Positions 27,568 through 37,350 of a stretch of 39,097 nt of DNA are shown piece after piece. The notes under the pieces are model-generated. The model saw nothing but the letters and a program-made list of their open reading frames with translations. It did not search any database and was not told where the DNA came from. This DNA is from Gammaproteobacteria bacterium (GTDB lineage Bacteria > Pseudomonadota > Gammaproteobacteria > Xanthomonadales > Wenzhouxiangellaceae). Within the stretch, counting starts at the first letter, position 1. Every line of letters starts with the position of its first letter. The translations under genes were made by a program, and so were the position numbers. The stretch covers positions 1-39,097 of the forward strand of contig JAJFKZ010000176.1 of assembly GCA_021772955.1 (NCBI GenBank). Direction: 5' to 3'.

Positions 27568-28437
27568 ATGGCAGTACCAACCCAACCAACAAAGATCTCA
27601 ATAGTAGAGGAAGCTCTGCGCGCATCTGGATCTTTAACTGATTACAGGAGAGCTAATTCTGAGTGGTTTGAAGAACTTAAAAGAGATATAGCAACCAGAA
27701 AGAAGTGGACAATTCTAGAAGCCACTGCAGTACTCAATCTAACTGTTAATGATGACATTCTTTCTCTACCATCTGATTTTGATAGCCATATAAAAGTAGT
27801 TCATTACTATGGAGATAATGTAGGAACTACCCAGAGCATTGTATCCAGCACAGTTACGCTTGCTGCAGGAGAAGATATATCCCAAGAAGACGCTGAAGGA
27901 GAGTATCTGTTTCTCTATTCAAGTCTTGGAACCAATGAATATGGACAAATTACCTCTTACAATACAACCACCAAAGAGGCGGTGGTTAATTTCACGCCAG
28001 CAACTGGTGGAACTATAACTTACTTAATTCCAGATAATAATAGCGAGCTTACTTATCAACCCTGGGAAGAATTCACTCGGCCACGCAAGCCAGGACAGCC
28101 CCGTTACTTTTCAATTTATGATGACCAAATAAGACTAGATCGCGGCACCGACACCGCAAGCGAGGCAGTCTTACTAGACTACCACGTAGATGTAAGTCTT
28201 CTAAATGAAACCGATGCAAAGGCGACAATAATTTATAGGGAATGGAGAATGGCTCTCATTCATGGAATAAGGCATCGTGCCTACGTAGAAGCAGGGGATG
28301 AAAGGCAGTCACTGGAATTCTCTGCTTACGAGAATTCTGTAGAAAGAGCGCAGAGAGATGATGGAAGCAACCGCAGAGCCAGACGTGGGATCAGAATGAG
28401 AAGTATTGGTGGTATGCCAATGAGAAGGAAATTTTAA
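27568..28437 (+). CDS. second adaptor-like protein
   Basis: 289 residues. The N-terminal helices (ISIVEEALRASGSLTDYRRANSEWFEELKRDI), the beta region (FSIYDDQIRLDRG) and the helical end (WRMALIHGIRHRAY) follow the same plan as the preceding protein, so the two look like diverged paralogues. A Thr-rich beta insertion (about 85-150) is extra. Basic C-terminus. Confidence 0.65.
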   Translation: MAVPTQPTKISIVEEALRASGSLTDYRRANSEWFEELKRDIATRKKWTILEATAVLNLTVNDDILSLPSDFDSHIKVVHYYGDNVGTTQSIVSSTVTLAAGEDISQEDAEGEYLFLYSSLGTNEYGQITSYNTTTKEAVVNFTPATGGTITYLIPDNNSELTYQPWEEFTRPRKPGQPRYFSIYDDQIRLDRGTDTASEAVLLDYHVDVSLLNETDAKATIIYREWRMALIHGIRHRAYVEAGDERQSLEFSAYENSVERAQRDDGSNRRARRGIRMRSIGGMPMRRKF

Positions 28438-30014
28438 TGAGTTTTACAGGTAAAGTATTAACAATTGATGAAAGCATTGGTGGTTTTGTTCATGCTATTG
28501 ACAATAGAAATCTGCCAAAAAACTCCATGGTTGATGCTTCTAGAAATATCAGTATTCATAACGGGGGCAAAGAAAAACGTGGTGGTACAGCCCATGCTTT
28601 TGCTGCAACTACTGGATCAAAAACAGATCAAGTAATTGGTTTACATGGGTATTCTCAAAGAGGTGGTAGCACGTTTCTTATAGCAGTCACGTCACTGGGT
28701 GAAATATATAGTGAGAACTCAACATTAATTAAAAGCAGCTATAATGGTGTTGTCTTCCCTTCTTTTGTCAACTTTCTAGACAAAGTTTACATCTCAAACA
28801 CAATAAACCAAGTGCAGACTTGGGATGGAGTTGCTGGAACTACTTCTAACCTTACTAATCCTTCCGCTGACTTTGCAACTAAATCTCCCATCCAGCTTAT
28901 AAAACACGGAAGAAACAACAGTGAAAGACTCTGGGCTATTGGTGTTCCAGGTTTTGAACATAATATTTATGTTAGTGCTGATTTTTCCGATGATTTTTCA
29001 ACTACACCTCTTGTTCTCAACATAGACAGTGGAGAGAAGGGCGGATTGATTGGTGGTATAGAGTTTGGTGACAGACTTATCGTTTTTACAAGATCACAAG
29101 CTTTTATTATCAATGATGCTAGTCTTGTAACTTCAGAATGGGGTTGGCAGTCAGCTCAATGGAAGGGTGGGGTTGGAAGTCATAGATTGATAGTGAGGGT
29201 ACCGAATGATGTCATTTGTATGACAGATGACGGTGACGTGTACTCAGTTGCAGCAGCAGACAGTTACGGTGATTACAAAGAGGCGAGTCTTGTACGAACC
29301 TCTTTCATGCACAGGTGGATACAACAGAATGTGGATCTCACCCAACTTTCTAAATTTCACGGGGTTTATGACCCCGAATTGAGGGCTGTAAAGTTCTTTG
29401 TTGTAAGAAACGGTCAAACTCAAGTAGATACAGCCCTGGTCTTCTACATTGATGCCATACAAAGCCCTGTAAATGGTTGGACAATTCACGATAATACAAA
29501 TTCGTTTTCAGGGTACTCAGCTAGTTCTAGTACTTGGTTCAAACAACCAGCACAGACTGTTTACAAAACACTGACAGGTGACTATGCGGGTCAGGTGTGG
29601 GCTTTAGAGCAAGCAGCTAAATCAGACAACAGCGTGGGGTACGTGGCTAGACTTATTACTCCATTCTTTGATATGGATAGTCCACGCTTAACGAAGGGTT
29701 TTAGAAAAGGGCATATTGTCGTCAGGGAAGAGGGAAACTTCTCTCTTTCCATAAGAATTTATATTGATAATATTTTAAGAGCTACAGAGACTATACTACT
29801 TTCAACAGTTGGCGCGGTCTACGGCGTAGATCTTTATGGAACTGGTGCTTATGGTGGTGGGGATGCTCTAATAGAGAAGGACTTTGAGTGCCGTTTTATA
29901 GGAAATAAGGTTCATTTTGATATTTTCTCCAATGCAGCAAATGAAGAACTTTTCATAAGTCAACTTATGGTTGACTACATAGAACTTGGAGTCAGACCTT
30001 CTAACATTAATTAA
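28437..30014 (+). CDS. packaged-DNA stabilisation / tail-hub protein (P22 gp10-like)
   Basis: 525 residues. Starts with a segment (GGFVHAIDNRNLPKNSMVDASRN) typical of podovirus hub proteins that plug the adaptor, followed by repeated Gly/Asp beta blades (propeller-like) and a C-terminal beta domain. ATG overlaps the previous stop (TAATGAG). It would seal the packaged head and form the tail base. Confidence 0.72.
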   Translation: MSFTGKVLTIDESIGGFVHAIDNRNLPKNSMVDASRNISIHNGGKEKRGGTAHAFAATTGSKTDQVIGLHGYSQRGGSTFLIAVTSLGEIYSENSTLIKSSYNGVVFPSFVNFLDKVYISNTINQVQTWDGVAGTTSNLTNPSADFATKSPIQLIKHGRNNSERLWAIGVPGFEHNIYVSADFSDDFSTTPLVLNIDSGEKGGLIGGIEFGDRLIVFTRSQAFIINDASLVTSEWGWQSAQWKGGVGSHRLIVRVPNDVICMTDDGDVYSVAAADSYGDYKEASLVRTSFMHRWIQQNVDLTQLSKFHGVYDPELRAVKFFVVRNGQTQVDTALVFYIDAIQSPVNGWTIHDNTNSFSGYSASSSTWFKQPAQTVYKTLTGDYAGQVWALEQAAKSDNSVGYVARLITPFFDMDSPRLTKGFRKGHIVVREEGNFSLSIRIYIDNILRATETILLSTVGAVYGVDLYGTGAYGGGDALIEKDFECRFIGNKVHFDIFSNAANEELFISQLMVDYIELGVRPSNIN

Positions 30015-30027
30015 GGGGTATTAAGTA

Positions 30028-30396
30028 ATGGACTATATTGAATTTGATAGCAAGGGAATTGTAGAAATTCGTTGCATGCACTGTAAAGAAGTGGTGTCTA
30101 ACAGAACTTACATCGAATTGCCAGATAGGGAAGACCCCAAGAAGAAAGTTGCTGTTCTTGCTATGAATAGGCGATCCAATTATTCTTCTATTACTTGCGA
30201 TCTTAGTGATGGAACTTATTGCAGTCCTGTTGTGTGCAGTTCTTGCAAATTAAAGGCGGGTATTGATCTCAATGAAATCACCAACCAAATGAAAATTGGT
30301 TGGAAGAAGCATATGGAATTTGCTAAAATACCAGTTGAAAAGATTAAAGAACACAGCAAGAGAGTCAAGAACTTAAAAATTGAGGAGATAATTTAG
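30028..30396 (+). CDS. zinc-knuckle protein in the tail block
   Basis: 122 residues. CMHC (16-19) and, after a beta hairpin, CSSC (about 71-74), with further Cys nearby, make a probable zinc site. The C-terminal third is a basic helix. Unusual among virion genes; could be a tail chaperone. The stop overlaps the fibre's GTG start region. Confidence 0.5.
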   Translation: MDYIEFDSKGIVEIRCMHCKEVVSNRTYIELPDREDPKKKVAVLAMNRRSNYSSITCDLSDGTYCSPVVCSSCKLKAGIDLNEITNQMKIGWKKHMEFAKIPVEKIKEHSKRVKNLKIEEII

Positions 30397-31331
30397 TGGC
30401 TTATTCCAAAGTAAAGACGGTAATCACTGGTGAAACTATCACTGCAGCAGACCGTAACGCAGAGCATGACAACCACATTACGAATCATGTTCAAACCACC
30501 ATTGACGACTACTCTGTTAATATTGCACAGATGCAGACAGTTACTGATCCATACCCTGCTGCTGCAGAGTCACTTGCAACATCTGGTGCTGGTGAACTAG
30601 AGAGGCTTAGATTTGTTATTAAACAAATCACAGGTGAAGCGCAATGGTATATTGATCCTACAAATACGTTACTAAGTATAACTTCAGCCGGTGCGGTAAG
30701 CGGGGCTGCACTGACACTTCTTGGGAATACACCAGTAGGCGCAGGAGATCTCCCTGATGCCAATTTATCTGCTAATGTCCCACTTCTAAATGCGGGAAAT
30801 ACTTTTACAGGCAACCTAATTTTGTCAAAAGCTAACCCCGCCCTGATTGTCAACACAACAAGCGGCCCTTCTAACCTAATATTTAGAGCTTCAGGTGCCG
30901 ATAAAGCCTATGTTAGGTTTGACGAAGTTAATAATGAAGTGGATTTTTATGACCCAGTAGGAGCGACAGTAAGATTTACTTTTGGGATACAAGGCGGGAA
31001 CGCAGGTATAATGACCGCTGGAACTGTCCCTATCGCGCGGACAGCAACTTCAAAACTCGATTCAAGTACAGCCGTAGCAGCAAATACCGCAACATCTATT
31101 ACAATACAGGCAGTGTCAAACTCTCACAGATTTTATACTGTATCTGTGCGCGATTCAGCGGCTGCAATTGTATATACGGGGGCTGATGTAAACCCCTCCG
31201 AGGGGGTTGACGCGAGTTTTCACACGGTTTTTGGTAGAACAAGCACTGGTGTTGGAGATTTTATAAATTTAGTTAATGGGACAGGACTATCAGAGACTGC
31301 AGTATATAAAGTTATGGAGCTCACACAATAA
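30396..31331 (+). CDS. tail fibre protein
   Basis: 311 residues from a GTG with GGAG eight bases upstream. The N-terminal part (about 1-65) looks like a virion-binding domain; then come Ala/Gly/Thr/Asn-rich beta repeats (NTFTGNLILSKANPALIVNTTSG, split by Pro) seen in trimeric fibres, and a beta-rich tip. Likely receptor-binding and the fastest-evolving virion gene. Confidence 0.75.
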   Translation: MAYSKVKTVITGETITAADRNAEHDNHITNHVQTTIDDYSVNIAQMQTVTDPYPAAAESLATSGAGELERLRFVIKQITGEAQWYIDPTNTLLSITSAGAVSGAALTLLGNTPVGAGDLPDANLSANVPLLNAGNTFTGNLILSKANPALIVNTTSGPSNLIFRASGADKAYVRFDEVNNEVDFYDPVGATVRFTFGIQGGNAGIMTAGTVPIARTATSKLDSSTAVAANTATSITIQAVSNSHRFYTVSVRDSAAAIVYTGADVNPSEGVDASFHTVFGRTSTGVGDFINLVNGTGLSETAVYKVMELTQ

Positions 31332-31363
31332 TAGAATAAACTTTAAAGGTTGAGGAGAACACA

Positions 31364-31738
31364 ATGCACGTAGTAGAATACTTAGATCCAAAGACTAAAG
31401 AACCTACAGGACAGTACGCTAAAAGGTTTAAAGATCCAAAAACTGGATCTGAAAGGGATGAATTAATCCCTAAAAAGATTTTTTGTGTCTGCGATGCCGT
31501 AGGCAATATTAAATCAATCACTGAAGTCAATTTCTCTTACACTGTAGAAGTAGAAGGAAAACCACACTGTTTTGAGCTAGAATCCGGCGAGGAGTGTCAT
31601 CAAATTCTTGATTTAGATCTTCCAGCAGTTCCGGCAAATAGAAAAAATGACAAACTAAAGTGGCTACTTAATAATCACACTATGGGTTTGAAAGACAGTT
31701 TTGGTAAAAGAGTATTAAAAATTAAAAAGAGAGCATAA
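31364..31738 (+). CDS. hypothetical protein downstream of the fibre
   Basis: 124 residues, Lys/Asp/Glu-rich, alpha/beta. DPKTKEPTGQYAKRF and a similar later DPKTGSERDELIPK give a short internal repeat. The stop overlaps the next start. A fibre-assembly role is possible by position only. Confidence 0.5.
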   Translation: MHVVEYLDPKTKEPTGQYAKRFKDPKTGSERDELIPKKIFCVCDAVGNIKSITEVNFSYTVEVEGKPHCFELESGEECHQILDLDLPAVPANRKNDKLKWLLNNHTMGLKDSFGKRVLKIKKRA

Positions 31739-32220
31739 TGGTATTTAGAGATGCAACAATTCTAGACATAGGTGTTATTTCCCAGATGTGGAGGGATATG
31801 CACGAAGAGATTAAAACTCCTTTTCTTGTAATAGACGATGAAGAGGTTCTTGCTTATGCAGAGTATATGTGCAAAGCCATCAAAAACGATCTAGTTTTTG
31901 TTGGAGTGGCTGAGTTAGGTGGTGTTGTAGTTGGATACACGCATACAATAGTGTCTTCCAGAGCTTATGGTAAACCCAGGGTTTCTATCTATAGTGAAAG
32001 CACTTACGTTTTGCCTGAATTTAGAAAAGGGGGGACTGCCTCACGATTAACTAATTTTCATTTAGAAAAGTGCGGGAAAGTTCTGGCTGGTGTTGGAGAT
32101 GTTATGGTTCAACTTTCGTGCCTAAATAAGCAGCACGACATAGACAAATATAACAAGCTTGGGTTTAAAATTAGCAGTGTTGTTATGGAAAGGAAAGAAT
32201 CATGGCTACAGCAGCAGTAG
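31738..32220 (+). CDS. GNAT-family acetyltransferase
   Basis: 160 residues. The N-terminus (VFRDATILDIGVISQMWRDM), the central strand pair and YVLPEFRKGGTASRLTNFHL (with RKGG in the acetyl-CoA loop), then NKLGFKISSVVMER at the end, fit the GNAT fold. Its place among tail genes suggests acetylation of a virion or host protein; the target is unknown. Confidence 0.72.
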   Translation: MVFRDATILDIGVISQMWRDMHEEIKTPFLVIDDEEVLAYAEYMCKAIKNDLVFVGVAELGGVVVGYTHTIVSSRAYGKPRVSIYSESTYVLPEFRKGGTASRLTNFHLEKCGKVLAGVGDVMVQLSCLNKQHDIDKYNKLGFKISSVVMERKESWLQQQ

Positions 32221-33203
32221 TTGGAGGGGGATTACTTTTAGGAGGTGCGCTAGGGGCGGCAGCCACTTCTAAAGCCCCATCACCTGGCACCGTAGGAGTT
32301 CCAGAGATCAGTGAAGAAGAAAGAGGATTTTTAAACCAGAATAAACAGCTTCTGGAATTTATAAGAGGTCAAATAGGCCCACTTGAGGAAGCAGCCAAAA
32401 GACAGGCCGGTGAAGAGTCTCAATTCAGAGCCAGTCAAATTGGTGATATCCAAGAAACTAAAGATCTTCAGAGGGCTTTAGAGCCTGCCCTGTTTGAAAG
32501 TCTTGGTTTTACACCTGAGTTTGACAGCGATGGAAAAATAACTTCTGTTAAACGAATGACAAATGAAGAGATAGAGGCCAACCTAACACCTTTGCAGCGA
32601 GAACACCTCACGCTTGCAACTGAAACTACACAAAGACAGATTAAAGCTTTAAGAGGTGAGTTAGATGCTGATCCAAACCTAGAGAATGAAATAAAACAGG
32701 GTGAAAATGAATTAAGAGCTTCCCTAGCCAGACGACTAGGAGCAGACTATGAAAATACTACAGTTGGAAGCAACGCTCTTAATAAGTTCAATGAGAGTGC
32801 TGGAAGGTTAAGGTTCTCGTCAAGGGAGGGCATTATCGCTGGTGGTGGCACTTTAACTGCACAGGCTTCAGCCCTGGCTCCAAATACTACTCCAAGAGCA
32901 GAATTCCTTCCACTATTTACACAAGGAAGAGCGTCCCTTTTTGGGGCTGCTTCACAAGCATTTTCACAATTACCTTCTCCGACAAACACTTTACAAGCAC
33001 CATCGTCGCTTGCTGGTGGGTTATCAGGGTTGCTTACTCAAGCTCAACAGCCATTTCAGTTTCAAAGAAGGCTGGCTACTGATGTTGCAACTGGAAATGT
33101 TTCAAGACGACAAGAATCTGATTTACAAACCAACAGAAACAGACAAGAGATATTTGGGTCTGTGATTGGGGCTGGTGGAGCTATTTTAGGAGGTAAAAAA
33201 TAA
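32202..33203 (+). CDS. internal virion / ejection protein 1
   Basis: 333 residues. Gly/Ala-rich membrane-active segments at both ends (about 5-22 and 316-329) with a long charged helical middle. Size and place match the first of the three ejection proteins of podoviruses that form a channel across the envelope. It overlaps the acetyltransferase gene by 19 bases. Confidence 0.65.
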   Translation: MATAAVVGGGLLLGGALGAAATSKAPSPGTVGVPEISEEERGFLNQNKQLLEFIRGQIGPLEEAAKRQAGEESQFRASQIGDIQETKDLQRALEPALFESLGFTPEFDSDGKITSVKRMTNEEIEANLTPLQREHLTLATETTQRQIKALRGELDADPNLENEIKQGENELRASLARRLGADYENTTVGSNALNKFNESAGRLRFSSREGIIAGGGTLTAQASALAPNTTPRAEFLPLFTQGRASLFGAASQAFSQLPSPTNTLQAPSSLAGGLSGLLTQAQQPFQFQRRLATDVATGNVSRRQESDLQTNRNRQEIFGSVIGAGGAILGGKK

Positions 33204-34411
33204 TGGGGGCATTCAGTGAAGGACTGAAAGCAGGTACTCTTCTCGGTCAGAGCATTGTCGAAAACCAGAGGAATTCTAGGCTTGATGCACAGAAAAAGAT
33301 AAAGCAGGAGCAAGACAGAGAAAACAAACAATTAGAACTGAATATTAGTTCTGCACAGAAGACTATTACAGGCTTAACAGCTTTTCTGTCAAAGCCAGCA
33401 GGTAGTCCTGGTGGAAAAAAGACCCAGATAGAATTCTTTAACAAGGGTATGATACCTGCACTGGCACAACTTGGTGTAGAAGGAGTGGCTCCAATTACAG
33501 AATTCTCCCCTGAACTGTCTACTGCAGCAAAGGATATTCAAGACCTTATCAAAAATTCTGGAAATTTACCTGAGGCAGAGGTTCAACAGGGCATAAATCA
33601 AATCATTCTTTCAGCGGGGCTTGACTTAAAAGGGTTTCAAGGAGCAGAGCAACAGCGTCAAAGTATTGACACTCCTTCTAGACAAAGAGAAGCTACACTT
33701 ACAGATGAGGAACAACGCAATGCCGCTCTGATAGAGTCAGGCCAAATGCTTTCTGTCAAAGAACAGGCAGATATTAGCAAGAAAGCTGAGAAAGATGCCC
33801 TAGACTTGTTTGGTACTTCCCTTAATAAAATGGTTGATGGTGCATCACAAGAGAGTAAAACATCATTCTTTCAAGACCTGCAAGACACAGGTGAGCCAAA
33901 TGTAGCACTACTTGACAGCCAGGAAGAGATTAAAACTCTAAAGGGAATGCCAGCAGATACTGCGGGTAAGTTTGCTCTTACACTTACAGCAACAGACAGA
34001 TTTCAAACCGATATTATGGATGAGATGTTCAATTCTAAAGGAGGTCTTGACAAGCAATTACTCCTAGAAATTGCTGCTAATATTACACCTAGAGCCAGGA
34101 GAGTTGTGTCGGCCTTAAAGACGGTTGAAGCATCCCTTCTGCGACCTGTTTCTGGTGCTGTTCTTTCAGAGACTGAAATCGCTGACATTAAAAAAGCTCA
34201 TCAACCTTCAGTCTTCTTCTCCGATGCAGAATCAGCTCGTATTAACCTTGAAGCTGCTAGGACACAGATGCAGAGTTTTCTGGATCTGGTTGATCCCAAC
34301 AAGGAACACAGGAATAACATTCAAAAGTTGAGAAAGTCGAGGAAAAAAGAGGGCGGTGGAATAACACCAGAAGAAGTACGGTCTAACCTAGATATTCTGA
34401 TAGGAAAATAA
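33203..34411 (+). CDS. internal virion / ejection protein 2
   Basis: 402 residues, mostly helical and charged, no signal peptide. Coiled-coil-like near residues 20-60 (KKIKQEQDRENKQLELNIS). Start overlaps the previous stop (TAATG). Second of three ejection-type proteins by position. Confidence 0.6.
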   Translation: MGAFSEGLKAGTLLGQSIVENQRNSRLDAQKKIKQEQDRENKQLELNISSAQKTITGLTAFLSKPAGSPGGKKTQIEFFNKGMIPALAQLGVEGVAPITEFSPELSTAAKDIQDLIKNSGNLPEAEVQQGINQIILSAGLDLKGFQGAEQQRQSIDTPSRQREATLTDEEQRNAALIESGQMLSVKEQADISKKAEKDALDLFGTSLNKMVDGASQESKTSFFQDLQDTGEPNVALLDSQEEIKTLKGMPADTAGKFALTLTATDRFQTDIMDEMFNSKGGLDKQLLLEIAANITPRARRVVSALKTVEASLLRPVSGAVLSETEIADIKKAHQPSVFFSDAESARINLEAARTQMQSFLDLVDPNKEHRNNIQKLRKSRKKEGGGITPEEVRSNLDILIGK

Positions 34412-36624
34412 TGGCACACGAAAACACAGCAGCTAGAAGATTTCCAGGTGGTGAAATCTTTAACTTTGTAACCGTTATAGACGGAAAACAAGTTGATGAA
34501 GATACAGCTTTTGAACACGCTGTAAAAACACAAGAGTTTACCGGAGGCCCATTTAAAACTTTTGAAGAAGCTGATAAGCAAGGGAAAGAAAGGTCTATGT
34601 CGGAAGGACGTAAAGAAGAAGCATTACAGGCATTAAAAGATCAGGGCTTTACCAGCTCTGATATTGCATCCATGATTGAGGCTCGCAAGAAAGAGAGAGC
34701 CGAAGACAAGACTCAAGAAAGTGCTGACCCTGCATTTCCTCTTGAAGGAAATGCTAATACTCAGAAAGAAGAGGCGTTCACAGCTTTAAAGAGCCAGGGT
34801 TTCGACAACGAGCAAATTAAAAGCATGGTTTCAGAACGCATTAAAGAACGCAACCAAAAAGAGCCGGGGTTTCTCGATTCTTTCAAACGTGCGGGTAAAC
34901 TGCTAGTTGGTGCTGAACAGCCTGGCGGTGAAGGAATGGGTCTACTCGAAAGTCTTATTGAACAAACCGTTGCTGACCTTCCAGTAATTGCTGGAACTAT
35001 GAAGGGTGCTGCACTTGGACTTGCGACCGGAGGCCCACCAGGGGCGCTTCTTGGGGGTGTACTCGGTGGAGCCACAGTTAAAGCGGCTCAAGTTGGTACA
35101 CGTAAAACTATTGAAGGTGTTCCAGAGGGTGAAGACCCTCTCACCACTACCATCAAAACCGCAGGTGAGTCCTTACAGGCGGGTGTGGAGGAAACTTTGT
35201 TTGGTGGAGTACCTGGTGCTGGGATTGAGACTAAAAAGCTGGTGGATGTTAGCAAGAAAGCTCTTGCTAAAAAGTTTGCAAAAGTACGGGGAAGCTTTTC
35301 TCTGGGACAACTGACCGATAATACTATTGTAGATTTCTTTGAGAACATAGCCAGATCCGGTTTCATAGGCAAAGGCACATTTAAAGAGTTTTCAAAAAGA
35401 CAGGCAAGTTCAATTGAAAATCTAAGACAAACAGTGTCCAATAGTTTTGCAACTGACCTTGTAAAAGAAATGTCTGAGGAAGACCTCGGAACCATGATTA
35501 AGCACACACTCAATGACGGGGTAACAGCATTCAATGCAAGTTCTCACGCTCTATTTGAAGAACTAACTGCAAAGGCCGGTAAAATTAAGGTAGACGTAAC
35601 TGACCTGAGAAGGACTGCTGAAGGCCAACTAGAAGAGTTTAAGAGGATAGCTGATATTGGAAAGACAGAACAGGGAGGAACTCTGCTTGACAGAGTTTCT
35701 AAACTTGGAGATGACCCTCTAACTTTTGCAGACGCACAGAGGCTTAGATCCAACCTCTTAGATACAGCAAGGGGTTTGGAGCCACTTGCGGGTGAAACAA
35801 AAGCCAAGAAATTGGTCTCTGATCTTATACAGCAGACTGATGCGGCAATGGAAGTTGCTGCTGGTGGGCTAGATGGTGAGGTTTCTGTGTTTTGGAGGAA
35901 AGCAAACGCCTTTCACAAATCAGGCAAAGAAGCATTTAATGACAAGTTTGTGGCATCTTTAATATTAGAAGACAAGGTTGCAGCCAGTAAAGTCGGCCAG
36001 CACATTCTTAAACCAGATAATTTTGAAAATGTCAAGAAAATTAGAAGAAGTTTAAGGAAGTCTTTGCGGCTTCAAGGAAGAGCCGAAGACTTTGACAAGG
36101 TATGGAAAGATGTACAGGCAGGATTTTGGACTAATGCCATAGAAGATGCAAGCACTGATGGAGTATTGAAGCCTAGTAAACTGCTTGGCTTCATGACAAG
36201 CCGTAAAACTGGTAAGACACTTAGAGCTGCATTTACACCAAACCAGACCAGCGCGATGAAAGACTTTGCTAGAATTGCTGAAGCTGCTAGAACCAGAGAA
36301 GGTACAAACATTTTAGTACAATTTGCTCAGGCTGGCGCAATAGGTGGCCTTGGTGGTCTTTTAATTGGAGGAGAAACAGACAAGGAAAAGGTCGCTGGTG
36401 GTGCTGCTGCTGTACTCTTAGGGCCAAAAGCCCTTGCACATGCTTTTACCAACCCAACATTTGTTAGAATGCTCACCAGAGGATTACAGACAAAGCAAGG
36501 CACTGGTGCTGCTCTTACTCTGTCAAAACAGATCGTAAAAGAAGCTGCTAGGACTGGTTTGAATAAGATAGATGAAACCAAACCCAGTAAATCAATAGAA
36601 GACATTATGAGGTCAAGACAATGA
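34411..36624 (+). CDS. internal virion / ejection protein 3
   Basis: 737 residues, the largest protein of the genome. Residues 69-96 and 120-147 are two copies of a helical repeat (EEALQALKDQGF / EEAFTALKSQGF). A Gly/Ala-rich membrane-like stretch (about 196-225) and another near 635-675 suggest insertion in the host membrane. No transglycosylase motif was recognised. Confidence 0.65.
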   Translation: MAHENTAARRFPGGEIFNFVTVIDGKQVDEDTAFEHAVKTQEFTGGPFKTFEEADKQGKERSMSEGRKEEALQALKDQGFTSSDIASMIEARKKERAEDKTQESADPAFPLEGNANTQKEEAFTALKSQGFDNEQIKSMVSERIKERNQKEPGFLDSFKRAGKLLVGAEQPGGEGMGLLESLIEQTVADLPVIAGTMKGAALGLATGGPPGALLGGVLGGATVKAAQVGTRKTIEGVPEGEDPLTTTIKTAGESLQAGVEETLFGGVPGAGIETKKLVDVSKKALAKKFAKVRGSFSLGQLTDNTIVDFFENIARSGFIGKGTFKEFSKRQASSIENLRQTVSNSFATDLVKEMSEEDLGTMIKHTLNDGVTAFNASSHALFEELTAKAGKIKVDVTDLRRTAEGQLEEFKRIADIGKTEQGGTLLDRVSKLGDDPLTFADAQRLRSNLLDTARGLEPLAGETKAKKLVSDLIQQTDAAMEVAAGGLDGEVSVFWRKANAFHKSGKEAFNDKFVASLILEDKVAASKVGQHILKPDNFENVKKIRRSLRKSLRLQGRAEDFDKVWKDVQAGFWTNAIEDASTDGVLKPSKLLGFMTSRKTGKTLRAAFTPNQTSAMKDFARIAEAARTREGTNILVQFAQAGAIGGLGGLLIGGETDKEKVAGGAAAVLLGPKALAHAFTNPTFVRMLTRGLQTKQGTGAALTLSKQIVKEAARTGLNKIDETKPSKSIEDIMRSRQ

Positions 36625-37007
36625 AAATACCTAAGACAATTGAAGAGTTTAAAGCCCTCAAAGATGAAGAAAAACACGAGTTAGGTTCAATGGTGGGTGG
36701 AATTGTGGCCACTAGACCACAAGAACTTGAGAAGACTTTGGGGATAACACTCCAAGATATTGAGGCGGCTCTTGCTGCTGATAATGAACCTATTAAGGGT
36801 GAGAAAGGCGAGAAAGGGAGCATGCTCGGAACTCGCGCTCTGCTCAATAGTGAGACCGGAGAGAAGAACCCTGTTCCAGAAAAGGGGGACAAGGTAGTCC
36901 CACAGCCGTTTCAAGCCTTGCTTTCTAAGGAAGACGGGGGTGAAAGGGTTGTTAGGTCTGGAAGTCAATTTAAAAGGCTGTTTAGTGACAGGAGGGAAGT
37001 GGGATAA
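36621..37007 (+). CDS. hypothetical protein with collagen-like segment
   Basis: 128 residues. A helical N-terminal half, then GEKGEKG and a polar basic tail. The start lies 4 bases inside the previous gene (ATGA). Possibly a virion-associated protein; unrecognised. Confidence 0.5.
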   Translation: MKIPKTIEEFKALKDEEKHELGSMVGGIVATRPQELEKTLGITLQDIEAALAADNEPIKGEKGEKGSMLGTRALLNSETGEKNPVPEKGDKVVPQPFQALLSKEDGGERVVRSGSQFKRLFSDRREVG

Positions 37008-37219
37008 TGACACATCAAACTTTTTTAAACTTGTTTGTACCTATTTTTACTGCGGTCATAGGGGGAGGCTACGCCTACACCTACACAGCTACTAAAGATC
37101 TGGCAGGTAAAGAAGATATAGAAGACCTCCGAACAAGATTAAATATCCTGTACGAAGGTCTTATCGGGGAAAAAATTGAGGATGCTCTAGAGAGAAAGAG
37201 AGGCAAGGAGAAAAATTAG
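37007..37219 (+). CDS. membrane-anchored coiled-coil protein at the end of the virion arm
   Basis: 70 residues. Membrane helix at about 7-27 (FLNLFVPIFTAVIGGGYAY) followed by a charged coiled coil. Topology and end-of-operon place fit an i-spanin/Rz-like or holin-like lysis protein, but no o-spanin is seen. The stop overlaps a minus-strand reading frame's end. Confidence 0.5.
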   Translation: MTHQTFLNLFVPIFTAVIGGGYAYTYTATKDLAGKEDIEDLRTRLNILYEGLIGEKIEDALERKRGKEKN

Positions 37220-37350
37220 ATAGGCCCGTGGGTTAATACAAGACTGAGTGACCCTTCCGCGTAGACCCATGACCTACCTGCACCATTGAAGTACACGGTG
37301 TAGAGCTTCTCATCTCTTTCCGATAGTTTCGTACATCTTAGGACTCCAAT
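37216..37350 (-). other. protein-like reading frame without a normal start
   Basis: A 44-codon frame ending at TAA 37216-37218 translates to convincing protein (for example KLYTVYFNGAGRSWVYAEG) and fills the gap between the convergent arms. No ATG, GTG or TTG lies near an SD; ATT at 37348-37350 is the only upstream candidate. It may be a decayed gene or use an unusual start. Confidence 0.3.

Noticed and set aside
35088-35534. 148-codon minus-strand frame inside the large ejection-protein gene
   Set aside because: Antisense shadow rich in Ser/Leu/Pro, no SD, the sense gene is long and continuous.
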